Below are positions 26,750 through 39,558 of a DNA stretch of 64,000 bases, piece by piece. The notes beneath the pieces were generated by a model, which ran no database searches, was not told where the DNA came from, and was given only the letters and a program-made list of their open reading frames with translations. The DNA comes from Clostridium nigeriense (lineage in GTDB: Bacteria > Bacillota > Clostridia > Clostridiales > Clostridiaceae). Position 1 is the first letter of the stretch; every line of letters starts with the position of its first letter. The stretch covers positions 717,046-781,045 of the forward strand of contig NZ_LT575472.1 in assembly GCF_900086595.1 (NCBI RefSeq), written 5' to 3'. Position numbers and translations under genes: made by a program.

Positions 26750-29700
26750 ATGGATTTAAAGTCATTACTTAACAAAGAACAATATGAAGGAGCTACTACT
26801 GTAGAAGGTCAAGTATTAATACTAGCAGGAGCAGGTTCAGGAAAAACTAGAGTTTTGACATATAGAATGGCTCATATGATAGATGATTTAGGAATTTTAC
26901 CATATAAAATTTTGGCCATAACTTTCACTAATAAAGCAGCTAAGGAAATGAAGGATAGAGTAAAGGCTTTAATAGGGGAAAGAGCAGAAGATATGTGGAT
27001 ATCAACATTCCACTCTACTTGTGTAAGAATACTTAGAAGAGAAATAGAGAAGATTGGATACAAGAAAAACTTTACAATTTACGATACCTCAGATCAAAAA
27101 ACCCTTGTAAAGGAATGTATGCAAGCTTTAAATATTAATGATAAAGATATAACTGATAGAGAAATTATGAGTAAAATTGGTAAAGCAAAGGACAATATGC
27201 AAAGTCCAGCTAGCTTTATGAGAGAAAATGAAAGTAATTTTAGAGAAAAGAAAATTGCAGAAGTTTATGAAATGTATCAAAAAAGGCTTAAGGAAAATAA
27301 TGCCTTAGACTTTGATGATTTAATTTTTAAAACTGTTGAATTATTTAAAAGTAATAAGGAAACATTAGAATTTTATCAAAGAAAATTTCAATATATTATG
27401 GTAGATGAGTACCAAGATACAAATAAGGTTCAATATGAATTAATTAGATTACTTGCGGAAAGTCATAAGAATATATGCGTAGTAGGCGATGATGACCAAT
27501 GTTTAGTTGAAGGAACTTTAGTTGAATCTGAAAAAGGAAAAGTAGCTATTGAGGATTTAAAAGAAGGTTCCAAAGTAAGAGTTGCAGTTGGTAATGGTGA
27601 AACTAATTTACTTGAAGTTAAGAATATTTCTAAGAGAGAATATGAAGGTAAAATAGTAAAAGTAACTACTGAAAGTGGAAAAGTAATTAAATCGACGCCT
27701 AATCATTTAACTTTTACAAGGGTATTAATAGAAGAAGGAAAATATTATGTATACCTTATGTATAAAAAAGGATATGGATATAGAATAGGTCAAACTTCTT
27801 CAATTAGAAGTAGAGAAAATAGAAAGGCTAGTGGCCTTGCAGTTAGATTAAATGGAGAGCAAGCAGATAAAATGTGGGTAATTAAGGTTTGTTCATCTAA
27901 GAGTGAGGCAACTTATTATGAAGAATTTTATTCTGTTAAATACGGTATTCCTAAGGTAGTATTTAATTCTAGAGGAAGAAATATAACCTTAAGCCAAGAG
28001 CAAATAAATAATTTATTTAAAGAAATAAATACTTTTGATGCGGCAGATAGGTTAATGGGTGAAGAGTTTTTATATAAAGATTATCCTCATCATTTAAGTT
28101 CTGCAGTTATTAGAGGAGAAAGTGTAAGAAAGCTAATTAATTTAAGCTTTTTTGGTGGACGTAAATCTGAAGAAAGAGGAATTTATTCACATAGAATAGG
28201 ATTAAATTCTTCCGGTGAAGAAGATAAAAATAAATTTATAAATGCAGGCTTTAATGTAAGAGATGGGCAAAGAAAAACCTTTAGAGTAGAAACAGAAAGA
28301 GCGTTATATGATGATGCAGAAGATTTTTCAAGAAAACTTTCAGAAACTAATGATGAATTTGAAATAGTTAAAAAGGCTAAATTGACTTCGGATAACATCT
28401 TTAAGTTTATGCCTATGGGAAGTTTAAAAGAAGGTATGGCCTTAGCTATCTTAGAAGGCAATAAAATAATTGAAGATAAAATAGTATTCATAGAATTTGA
28501 AGATTATACGGGAAGTATATATGACTTAAATATAGATTATGCAAGAAATTATATAGCTAATGATGTAGTTGTCCACAATTGTATTTACCAATGGAGAGGC
28601 GCAGATATTAGAAATATTTTAGATTTTGAGAAAGATTATCCTAATGCAAAGGTAATAAAGCTTGAACAAAATTATCGTTCAAAGGGAAATATATTAGATG
28701 CAGCTAATGTAGTTATAGTTAATAATGCTAATAGAAAAAGCAAAGTTTTAAGAACTGAACAAGAAAGTGGAAATAAGATAAAGGTTTATAGAGCTTATTC
28801 AGATTCTGATGAAGGTAACTTTGTAGCAACTCAAATAAACAAAATAAAAAATGAACAAAATTTAAGTTATAAAGATTTTGCAATTCTTTATAGAACTAAT
28901 GCTCAATCACGTATATTCGAAGAAAGTTTAAGAAGAAATGATATTCCTTATAAGATATTAGGTGGAACAAGATTCTATGACAGAAAAGAAATTAAAGATA
29001 TGCTTTCATATTTAAAGGTGTTAGTAAATCCAACTGATAGCATAAGTTTAAAAAGAATAATAAATGTTCCAAAGAGGGGAATAGGTGATGCAACTGTTAA
29101 TAAAGTTGCAGATTTTGCTGATGACTATGAAATACCTTTATGGGATGCATTAAGTACAGTTAGAAATATTCCAACTCTTACTGCAAGAAACTGTGGGGGA
29201 ATAGAGAACTTCATGGAAATGATGAATAGATTTATTGACATGAGTGAAGTTTTACCTGTGTCGGTTTTAATTGAGACTATACTAAAGGAAACAGGTTATA
29301 TATCAGAATTAGAAAAGTCAAATGAAATAGAAGATAAGAGTAGAATAGAAAACTTAAAGGAATTAGTATCAGATGCTGTGGATTTTGAAAAGAGTAGTGA
29401 AGATAAAAGTTTATCTGCATATCTTGAGAAAGTTTCGTTAGTTCAAGATACAGATAAGCTTGAGGAAGAAGATGATACAATAGTTTTAATGACTGTTCAT
29501 AGTGCTAAGGGGTTAGAGTTCCCTGTAGTATTTATGGTTGGAATGGAAAATGGAATTTTCCCAGGAGTTGCATCATTTGATAGTGAATCTGAAATGGAAG
29601 AATCAAGAAGGTTATGCTACGTTGGAATAACAAGGGCAAAGGAACAATTATTTATGACTTCAGCAGAAGTTAGAAGACAGTTTGGAAGAACTGTAGCTTA

Positions 29701-30055
29701 TCCTCAATCAGACTTTATAGCAGAAATTAAAGCAGATTTAAAAGAATATGTTTCAGCTACTGGAGGAGCACAAGAGTCTAGAAAGTCAATGTTTCCAAGT
29801 GATAATAGGTATAATAATCCTCATAGCCTAAGAGGAAGCTCCATGACTATGTCAAAACCACAAGCTCCAAAACCAACATCAACAGTATCATCAACCGATA
29901 TTAGTATAGGAAGAAAGGTTAAGCATAGTAAATTTGGAGTTGGAACGGTAGTTTCAATAGCAGATACAGGAAGCGATAAAAAGCTAACTATAGCCTTTGA
30001 TAACCAAGGCATAAAGATACTTATGCTATCATTAGCAAACCTGGAATTAATGTAG
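26750..30055 (+). CDS. pcrA: UvrD/PcrA-type DNA helicase precursor containing an intein
   Basis: 3'-5' superfamily 1 helicase of replication and repair. Extein motifs: LAGAGSGKTRVL (motif I), ITFTNKAAKEM (Ia), VDEYQDTN (II), motif III split as GDDDQ / CIYQWRGAD, LEQNYRSKGNIL (IV), VHSAKGLEFPVVF (V) and RRLCYVGITRAKEQL (VI). The C-terminal tail has the KHSKFGVGTV module that contacts RNA polymerase in PcrA. Removing the intein (27500-28579) leaves about 741 residues, the normal length. ATG at 26720 precedes the AAAGGAG site; I chose ATG at 26750. It is followed by ligA, a common pairing. Confidence 0.95.
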   Translation: MDLKSLLNKEQYEGATTVEGQVLILAGAGSGKTRVLTYRMAHMIDDLGILPYKILAITFTNKAAKEMKDRVKALIGERAEDMWISTFHSTCVRILRREIEKIGYKKNFTIYDTSDQKTLVKECMQALNINDKDITDREIMSKIGKAKDNMQSPASFMRENESNFREKKIAEVYEMYQKRLKENNALDFDDLIFKTVELFKSNKETLEFYQRKFQYIMVDEYQDTNKVQYELIRLLAESHKNICVVGDDDQCLVEGTLVESEKGKVAIEDLKEGSKVRVAVGNGETNLLEVKNISKREYEGKIVKVTTESGKVIKSTPNHLTFTRVLIEEGKYYVYLMYKKGYGYRIGQTSSIRSRENRKASGLAVRLNGEQADKMWVIKVCSSKSEATYYEEFYSVKYGIPKVVFNSRGRNITLSQEQINNLFKEINTFDAADRLMGEEFLYKDYPHHLSSAVIRGESVRKLINLSFFGGRKSEERGIYSHRIGLNSSGEEDKNKFINAGFNVRDGQRKTFRVETERALYDDAEDFSRKLSETNDEFEIVKKAKLTSDNIFKFMPMGSLKEGMALAILEGNKIIEDKIVFIEFEDYTGSIYDLNIDYARNYIANDVVVHNCIYQWRGADIRNILDFEKDYPNAKVIKLEQNYRSKGNILDAANVVIVNNANRKSKVLRTEQESGNKIKVYRAYSDSDEGNFVATQINKIKNEQNLSYKDFAILYRTNAQSRIFEESLRRNDIPYKILGGTRFYDRKEIKDMLSYLKVLVNPTDSISLKRIINVPKRGIGDATVNKVADFADDYEIPLWDALSTVRNIPTLTARNCGGIENFMEMMNRFIDMSEVLPVSVLIETILKETGYISELEKSNEIEDKSRIENLKELVSDAVDFEKSSEDKSLSAYLEKVSLVQDTDKLEEEDDTIVLMTVHSAKGLEFPVVFMVGMENGIFPGVASFDSESEMEESRRLCYVGITRAKEQLFMTSAEVRRQFGRTVAYPQSDFIAEIKADLKEYVSATGGAQESRKSMFPSDNRYNNPHSLRGSSMTMSKPQAPKPTSTVSSTDISIGRKVKHSKFGVGTVVSIADTGSDKKLTIAFDNQGIKILMLSLANLELM
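27500..28579 (+). mobile_element. Intein (360 aa) in helicase motif III, with GIY-YIG-like nuclease region
   Basis: In-frame insert between GDDDQ and CIYQWRGAD. It begins with Cys (CLVEGTLVESEKG, block A), has TPNHLTF (block B), ends SIYDLNIDYARNYIA (block F) and VVVHN (block G), and the next extein residue is Cys, so all residues for class 1 splicing are present. The middle, after block B, reads YYVYLMYKKGYGYRIGQTSS, then a conserved Arg region, EATYYEEF and PKVVFN, which resembles a GIY-YIG endonuclease; no LAGLIDADG or HNH motif is seen. Base composition is like the host gene. Splicing should be needed for an active helicase. Confidence 0.93.
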
Positions 30056-32185
<2,130 letters not shown>

Positions 32186-32190
32186 AGGAA

Positions 32191-32478
32191 ATGAAGAAAT
32201 TTGGTGTTAAAGATATATTTACACTTATATGCACAGTTGCTGCAATTGTAACCAGTGTAATTATTGTCCTTACTTTTTTAACAACATATCATTTCATTAA
32301 TAGTATGCCTATATTTAATTCTTATCTTCCATTACAAGTTGGTATATGTATAACTATGGTTTTATGGGCTATAAGATTTTCAATGAATAGGTTTGGAAAA
32401 GAGAAATATATTTATTCTATAATATGCATAACTATATCTGTTATATCATTATTTTTTATAATAAAGTTTGTTAAATAA
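32191..32478 (+). CDS. Small membrane protein, unknown
   Basis: 95 residues with three predicted transmembrane segments (about 10-32, 45-62 and 72-92), a short basic N terminus and RFGKEK between the last two. It starts five bases after ligA behind AAAGGA, so it is the last gene of the pcrA-ligA operon. No recognisable family. Confidence 0.7.
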   Translation: MKKFGVKDIFTLICTVAAIVTSVIIVLTFLTTYHFINSMPIFNSYLPLQVGICITMVLWAIRFSMNRFGKEKYIYSIICITISVISLFFIIKFVK

Positions 32479-32487
32479 AAAAATATT

Positions 32488-32520
32488 AAGAGGTTGTCTT
32501 ACAGACAGCCCCTTTTTCTT
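32488..32520 (+). terminator. Terminator of the pcrA-ligA operon
   Basis: GGTTGTC and GACAGCC around TTACA, followed by CCTTTTTC. Confidence 0.75.
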
Positions 32521-32599
32521 TACTTTTGAAGTGATACTATTAATTTTATGATGACTTGCAGTTAAGGGATGGAGTAAGAAACTTATATATAGCTCTTTG

Positions 32600-33682
32600 T
32601 TATAGGTACTTTTCAAATTTAGCAATTACTTCATTATAAATTTTATCTAATATACTAAAGTCTAAAGATTTTATATAATAAGCTTCTAAGTCATCATGAA
32701 TTCTATGAGCTTCAGATATTAAGAAAAGTGCCTTATCAGTTAACTCATAAAATTTTTCTTTATCATAATTAATTTCATTTTGGTTTTTAGAAATAATTGA
32801 GGAATTACAGAAGTCCTCAATAGTATAAGTTTTTCCCATAAAAGAGCATTGACTAATTTCATTTTCAGTAACTATAGCAGTAGATATTTCTGGAATTAAA
32901 ACATGCTCTATTCTTTCAGAATCAAAAGGATCATGAAGATACTCTACGAAGTAACCTTTCTTTTGAGCAAGCTTTCCTAGTTCAATTAGGATTTTACTCT
33001 TGCTAAATCCAGGTCCACCTTTTAAAATAAATTTTTGTTTATAATCAGTAACTAAATCTTCAGCAAAGGTGATAATACCATTAGGTGTAAAGGCCGTTGC
33101 AAATACATGTCTTTCATCACCAAATCCAGATTTTTGCTTATTAAAAACTTCTTCCTTTAAGCTTTCAGTTATAGTTACAATCTTACTATAATCTAAAGCT
33201 TCAGCATTTAATCTACTCCAATCTTCATGAATAGGTTTTGCTGCTGCAAGAAATTTGTAAGCTCTTTGAAAATTAGTGCTTATTTCTTTATAAACATTTA
33301 TTAATTCCTTTTTTCTTAAAGAAAGAGCATCATTATTTAGAGCAATTCCCATATTTATGATTTCATCAACTGCCCCTGGGAAAATTGGGTCTACCATATG
33401 TGGAGAGGTTCCATCTAACATAGCTATTTTAAGTTCAGGAATAACAATTCCATCTAATGACTTATCATCAGAGGAACAATGATTATATTCTACAGAATAG
33501 CCTTTATCTAAAAAATGTGAAGCAACCTTTTTCATTAAATAAGATTTACCAGTACCAGGACCTCCTTTTATACAAAGGACTCTATTAGCATCTTCTTTTC
33601 TTATTATATAGTTAAAAAAAGAATGGAAGCCTTTGTAAGTATTACCACCAAGAAATAGATGTCTTTCCTTGTTATATGTCAA
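32600..33682 (-). CDS. Tandem P-loop ATPase of the PRK06851 type
   Basis: About 360-residue cytoplasmic protein with two ATPase halves. The first has an intact Walker A, CIKGGPGTGKSYLM near residue 46; the second repeats the unit as ILKGGPGFSKSKIL near 225, where GFSKS lacks the usual GKS/T order but keeps the last Lys-Ser. Both halves share a following YSVEYNHC / YFVEYLHD strand and an IPEL / IPEI element, showing internal duplication. TTG at 33682 is eight bases from AGGAG and preferred; an ATG at 33688 is only two bases away. Family function is unestablished. Confidence 0.75.
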   Translation of the reverse strand: MTYNKERHLFLGGNTYKGFHSFFNYIIRKEDANRVLCIKGGPGTGKSYLMKKVASHFLDKGYSVEYNHCSSDDKSLDGIVIPELKIAMLDGTSPHMVDPIFPGAVDEIINMGIALNNDALSLRKKELINVYKEISTNFQRAYKFLAAAKPIHEDWSRLNAEALDYSKIVTITESLKEEVFNKQKSGFGDERHVFATAFTPNGIITFAEDLVTDYKQKFILKGGPGFSKSKILIELGKLAQKKGYFVEYLHDPFDSERIEHVLIPEISTAIVTENEISQCSFMGKTYTIEDFCNSSIISKNQNEINYDKEKFYELTDKALFLISEAHRIHDDLEAYYIKSLDFSILDKIYNEVIAKFEKYL

Positions 33683-33718
33683 AATCATCACTCCTAACGT
33701 TCTGTAATAAAGTTCCAA

Positions 33719-34019
33719 TAATAATATATGTACTATCTTATAAATTGAACCTAAATTATTAAAATTAAAATGTATAAATTTAATCTAGCAACTTTTAAAT
33801 ATGCATAAGATTTCATTATGTATAGTTCATAAAATATCATTAAATTTCATAATTATAAGAAAAAACTACTTATTTATATAATATTTCTATAAAAAAATTA
33901 TAATTATAAAATTTTTATAAAAAAGTTGAAAAAAAGTATTGCATAAAAATAAAAAATGGGTGTATAATTATGCTATCGTAAATAAAAGATGTTGGAATAG
34001 ATAAGAGGGGGATTTATAA
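33719..34019 (+). promoter_or_regulatory. Intergenic region with promoter of the amino acid ABC operon
   Basis: Very AT-rich 300-bp divergent spacer. TTGCAT at 33939-33944, 18-bp spacer and TATAAT at 33963-33968 form the operon promoter, 50 bp before the first gene. I see no T-box, S-box or other recognisable leader RNA. Confidence 0.7.
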
Positions 34020-34832
34020 ATGAAAAAAGGAATGTTAAAGAAAATATTAGCTATAACTATTGTTGGGGTTATGGGATTTGGATTAGTAAGTTGTGGATCA
34101 AAAAAGGATAAGCTATCTACAATAAAAGATTCAGGCAAATTAGTAGTAGGATTAAGTGCTGACTATGCACCATACGAATTTCACATATTAGATGAAAATG
34201 GACAAGACCAAATAGTTGGTTTTGATGTTGATATAGCAAAAGAAATAGCAAAGGATATGGGTGTTGAATTAGAAATAAAAGACATGAATTTTGAAAATTT
34301 AGTAGCTGGAGTTTCTTCAGGTAAAATTGACTTAGCTATTTCAGGAATGACACCAGATGAAGAAAGAAAAAAATCTATAGATTTTTCAGATATTTATTAT
34401 ACGGCTCAACATGGAATTTTAGTAAGAGCTGAAGATAAAGATAAGTATAAGACATTTGAAGATTTAAAAGGACAAAAAGTTGGAGCTCAAATGGGTGCAA
34501 TTCAAGCTCAAATAGCAGAAGAAAAAGTACCAGAAGGAGATCTTCAATTACTTTCAAATGTTAATGATTTAGTTCTTGCTTTAAAAGGTAAAAAAATTGA
34601 AGCTTTAGTAGTAGAATTACCAGTTGCTGAAATGATAGTTAAAAACAATCCAGAACTTAAGATAGCAGAAGAAAAAGTTACTGATACTGAAGGTGGATCA
34701 GCAGTTGGAATTCAAAAAGAACAACAAGCTTTATTAGAACAAGTTAATTCTACAATTAAGAGAATTAAAGAAGAAAAGTTATTAGATAAATTTATAATAG
34801 AAGCAAATGAATTAGCAGAAAAACAAAATTAG
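34020..34832 (+). CDS. Polar amino acid ABC transporter, substrate-binding lipoprotein
   Basis: Extracellular receptor (270 aa) of family 3 solute-binding proteins. A lipoprotein signal with lipobox LVSC places the lipidated Cys at residue 26. The mature part begins with LVVGLSADYAPYEF and continues with VGFDVDIAKEIAK, GKIDLAISGMTPDEER and DFSDIYY, the standard order for binding proteins of polar amino acids (His, Gln, Arg, Cys). Strong AGAGGGGG site upstream. The exact amino acid is not deducible. Confidence 0.93.
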   Translation: MKKGMLKKILAITIVGVMGFGLVSCGSKKDKLSTIKDSGKLVVGLSADYAPYEFHILDENGQDQIVGFDVDIAKEIAKDMGVELEIKDMNFENLVAGVSSGKIDLAISGMTPDEERKKSIDFSDIYYTAQHGILVRAEDKDKYKTFEDLKGQKVGAQMGAIQAQIAEEKVPEGDLQLLSNVNDLVLALKGKKIEALVVELPVAEMIVKNNPELKIAEEKVTDTEGGSAVGIQKEQQALLEQVNSTIKRIKEEKLLDKFIIEANELAEKQN

Positions 34833-34849
34833 TAAGGAGAGTGTAAGCT

Positions 34850-35530
34850 TTGTCATTAGATTTTAGTGTATTAGCTGGAAATATGCAGTATTTTTATACT
34901 GGTATAAAGTGGACGATATTAATATCTTTTTTAAGTGTTTTATTTGGAGTTATATTTGGAGCTTTATTAACACTTATGAAAAGATCAAAATTTAAAATTG
35001 GAAAGATAAATCCTTTAAATGCTTTAGCAACAGCTTATATAGAAATAATCAGAGGAACTCCAATGTTATTACAAATAATGTTGGTTTACTATGGATTTGA
35101 TCAATTATTAAATATAAATATGGATCCTTTACCAGCTGGTATAATAGCAGTTTCCTTAAATTCAGCAGCCTATGTTTCTGAAATTATAAGAGCAGGGATA
35201 GATGCTGTAGATAAAGGTCAATATGAGGCTGCAAGAAGTCTAGGAATGAGTCAATTTATGGCTATGAAGCTTATAATAATACCTCAAGCAACTAAAAATA
35301 TTTTGCCAGCTATAGGAAATGAGTTCGTTACAGTAATAAAAGAATCTTCAATGGCATCTGTAATAGGTGTTGGAGAAATTATGTATAGTGCAAAAGTTAT
35401 TACAGGAAAAACTTTTAGAGCATTTGAACCTTTGATGGTAGCAGCAGTATTTTATTTTGTTATTACATTTACCTTAGGAAGAATTATGAATTATATAGAA
35501 AGGAGAATGAAGGCTAGTGATTCACGTTAA
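34850..35530 (+). CDS. Polar amino acid ABC transporter, permease
   Basis: HisM/GlnP-type membrane permease (226 aa) with about five membrane helices. It contains [13 protein letters not shown] and the EAA loop ([22 protein letters not shown]) that contacts the ATPase. The start is TTG at 34850, after AAGGAG. It overlaps the ATPase gene by 14 bases. Only one permease gene is present, so the channel is presumably a homodimer. Confidence 0.94.
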   Translation: MSLDFSVLAGNMQYFYTGIKWTILISFLSVLFGVIFGALLTLMKRSKFKIGKINPLNALATAYIEIIRGTPMLLQIMLVYYGFDQLLNINMDPLPAGIIAVSLNSAAYVSEIIRAGIDAVDKGQYEAARSLGMSQFMAMKLIIIPQATKNILPAIGNEFVTVIKESSMASVIGVGEIMYSAKVITGKTFRAFEPLMVAAVFYFVITFTLGRIMNYIERRMKASDSR

Positions 35531-36239
35531 TAATTTACACAAATATTTTGGGGAAAATGAAGTTTTAAAGGGCGTTAATGATCATATAAAAAAAGGTGAA
35601 GTTGTTGTTGTAATAGGGCCTTCAGGATCTGGAAAAAGTACTTTTTTAAGATGTTTAAATTTATTAGAAGAGCCAACTCATGGGGAAATAATATTTGAAG
35701 AGCAAAATATAACAGACAAAAATATTGATATAAATAAAATTAGAGAAAAGATGGGGATGGTTTTCCAACAATTTAATTTGTTCCCTCATAAAACAGTTAT
35801 AGATAATATAACCATAGCACCTGTAAATGTAAAGAAAAAATCAAAAGCTGAAGCAGAAGAAAAAGCAAAAGAATTATTAAAAAGAGTAGGTCTTTTAGAT
35901 AAAGCAAATGCTTATCCATCTTCACTTTCAGGTGGTCAAAAGCAAAGAATAGCTATAGCTAGAGCATTAGCTATGGAGCCAGATGTTATGTTATTTGATG
36001 AGCCTACATCGGCTTTAGATCCAGAAATGGTAGGTGAAGTTTTAACTGTTATGAAGGATCTTGCAAAGGAAGGTATGACTATGGTAGTTGTAACTCATGA
36101 AATGGGATTTGCAAGAGAGGTTGGGGATAGGATTTTATTTATGGATGGAGGAAATATAGTAGAACAAGGAACTCCTGAAGAAATATTTGATAATCCTAAA
36201 AATCCAAGAACAAAGGACTTTTTATCTAAAGTGCTATAA
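35517..36239 (+). CDS. Polar amino acid ABC transporter, ATP-binding protein
   Basis: Transport ATPase of the GlnQ/HisP type (240 aa): Walker [10 protein letters not shown] near residue 36, Q-loop [12 protein letters not shown], signature LSGGQKQR, Walker [13 protein letters not shown], and H-loop VVTHE. It starts with GTG at 35517 inside the permease gene, showing translational coupling. Third and last gene of the operon. Confidence 0.95.
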   Translation: MIHVNNLHKYFGENEVLKGVNDHIKKGEVVVVIGPSGSGKSTFLRCLNLLEEPTHGEIIFEEQNITDKNIDINKIREKMGMVFQQFNLFPHKTVIDNITIAPVNVKKKSKAEAEEKAKELLKRVGLLDKANAYPSSLSGGQKQRIAIARALAMEPDVMLFDEPTSALDPEMVGEVLTVMKDLAKEGMTMVVVTHEMGFAREVGDRILFMDGGNIVEQGTPEEIFDNPKNPRTKDFLSKVL

Positions 36240-36243
36240 TGCT

Positions 36244-36307
36244 TTTCGATGAAAAATTAAAAATGTAGAATTATTGAAAAAACTCAGCTTTTAGCTGAGT
36301 TTTTTGT
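36244..36307 (+). terminator. Terminator of the ABC operon within an AT-rich repeat-like segment
   Basis: AAAAAACTCAGC and GCTGAGTTTTTT enclose TTTTA. The segment before it (GAAAAATTAAAAATGTAGAATT) matches the arms of the intergenic repeat at 30056 and 63378. Confidence 0.88.
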
Positions 36308-36456
36308 ATATAAAAGTATAAGAAGAAATTCTTTAAATTAGGTAGAATAATGTAGAAAAAAGAAGATAGGATACAATTGACAGATAACTTTTAAAGATGT
36401 TAGAATAAGGTTATTCTGTAAATGATTACAGAGCAACTTTGAAAGTAGGGAATTTA

Positions 36457-37017
36457 ATGATTTGTTTTAGAGAAGTTTTAGAAGAGAATCCAATAGTAGC
36501 AGCAGTTAAGAACGAGGAACATTTAGAAGCAGCACTAGAAAGCGATTCAAAGGTCATATTTGTATTGTTTGGAAATATACTTAATATTAAAGACTTAAGT
36601 GAAAAGATATCTAAAAGCAATAAGATAGGAATTTTACATGTAGATTTAGTAGAAGGACTTTCCAGCAATGAATTTGCTTTAAAGTTTCTTAAAGAAAATA
36701 CTAAGTTTCAGGGGATAATAAGTATAAAGCCACAGGTGTTAAGAAATGCTAAAAAGCTTGGATTTATAGGTGTTCAAAGAATTTTTATGATAGATAGTTT
36801 ATCTAAGGAAAATATGAAAAATCATTTAGTAAAAGAGTGTGATGCTGTAGAAATCCTTCCTGGACTACTATTTAAGATAATTAAGGAACTTTCTTTAACG
36901 CTGGACAAGCCTCTTATAGCTGGAGGATTAATTTCTGATAAAGATGATGTAGTTGAAACATTAAAAAGTGGTGCAACCTGCATATCTACAACAAAAAAAG
37001 ATATATGGTATATGTAG
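36457..37017 (+). CDS. glpP: Glycerol uptake operon antiterminator
   Basis: RNA-binding antiterminator (186 aa) that, with glycerol-3-phosphate, allows transcription through leader terminators of glycerol genes. Recognisable are NPIVAAVKNEEHLEAAL, VIFVLFGNI, GILHVDLVEGL, the GVQRIFMIDS strand, DAVEILPGL, and PLIAGGLIS followed by the GATCISTT end. A TTG at 36439 has no ribosome binding site; ATG at 36457 follows AGGG at seven bases. Its likely target is the hairpin at 37036-37076, directly upstream of glpF. Confidence 0.9.
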   Translation: MICFREVLEENPIVAAVKNEEHLEAALESDSKVIFVLFGNILNIKDLSEKISKSNKIGILHVDLVEGLSSNEFALKFLKENTKFQGIISIKPQVLRNAKKLGFIGVQRIFMIDSLSKENMKNHLVKECDAVEILPGLLFKIIKELSLTLDKPLIAGGLISDKDDVVETLKSGATCISTTKKDIWYM

Positions 37018-37035
37018 GAGAGAAGTGGAGATAAT

Positions 37036-37076
37036 GCTACATAAAACTGTTCTGGCAGTTTTATGTAGCTTTTTAT
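37036..37076 (+). terminator. Leader terminator of glpFK, probable GlpP target
   Basis: Perfect 14-bp stem GCTACATAAAACTG / CAGTTTTATGTAGC with loop TTCTGG and a T tail, 28 nt before glpF. Its location between the antiterminator gene and the genes it should control is the arrangement known for glycerol operons. Confidence 0.85.
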
Positions 37077-37103
37077 TTTAATATTTTTAAAGGGGAGAAA
37101 AAA

Positions 37104-39370
<2,267 letters not shown>

Positions 39371-39421
39371 TAGTATAAAGTTTAACTTTAGTAACTTAGT
39401 GTAAATTGCATCCTTACAATT

Positions 39422-39497
39422 TAAAGTGTACCTATTATTTTATCATGACTTTAAGCTTAGTGAAGTCATAGGAAAATTATATAGGTGCACTTTTTGT
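39422..39497 (+). terminator. Long nested terminator after glpK
   Basis: Outer stem AAAGTGTACCTAT with ATAGGTGCACTTT encloses a second hairpin (CATGACTT / AAGTCATAG), then a T run. Same outline as the structure at 26582-26660. Confidence 0.75.
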
Positions 39498-39558
39498 TCT
39501 ATTAGGGAATATAGAAAATAAAATAATAATAAGAAATTAATGGAGGATAAATTAGTAT

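Noticed and set aside
27500..28579. Insertion disrupting pcrA
   Set aside because: The frame stays open throughout, ends precisely at HN/Cys and contains splicing blocks, so it is an intein, not a disruptive insertion.
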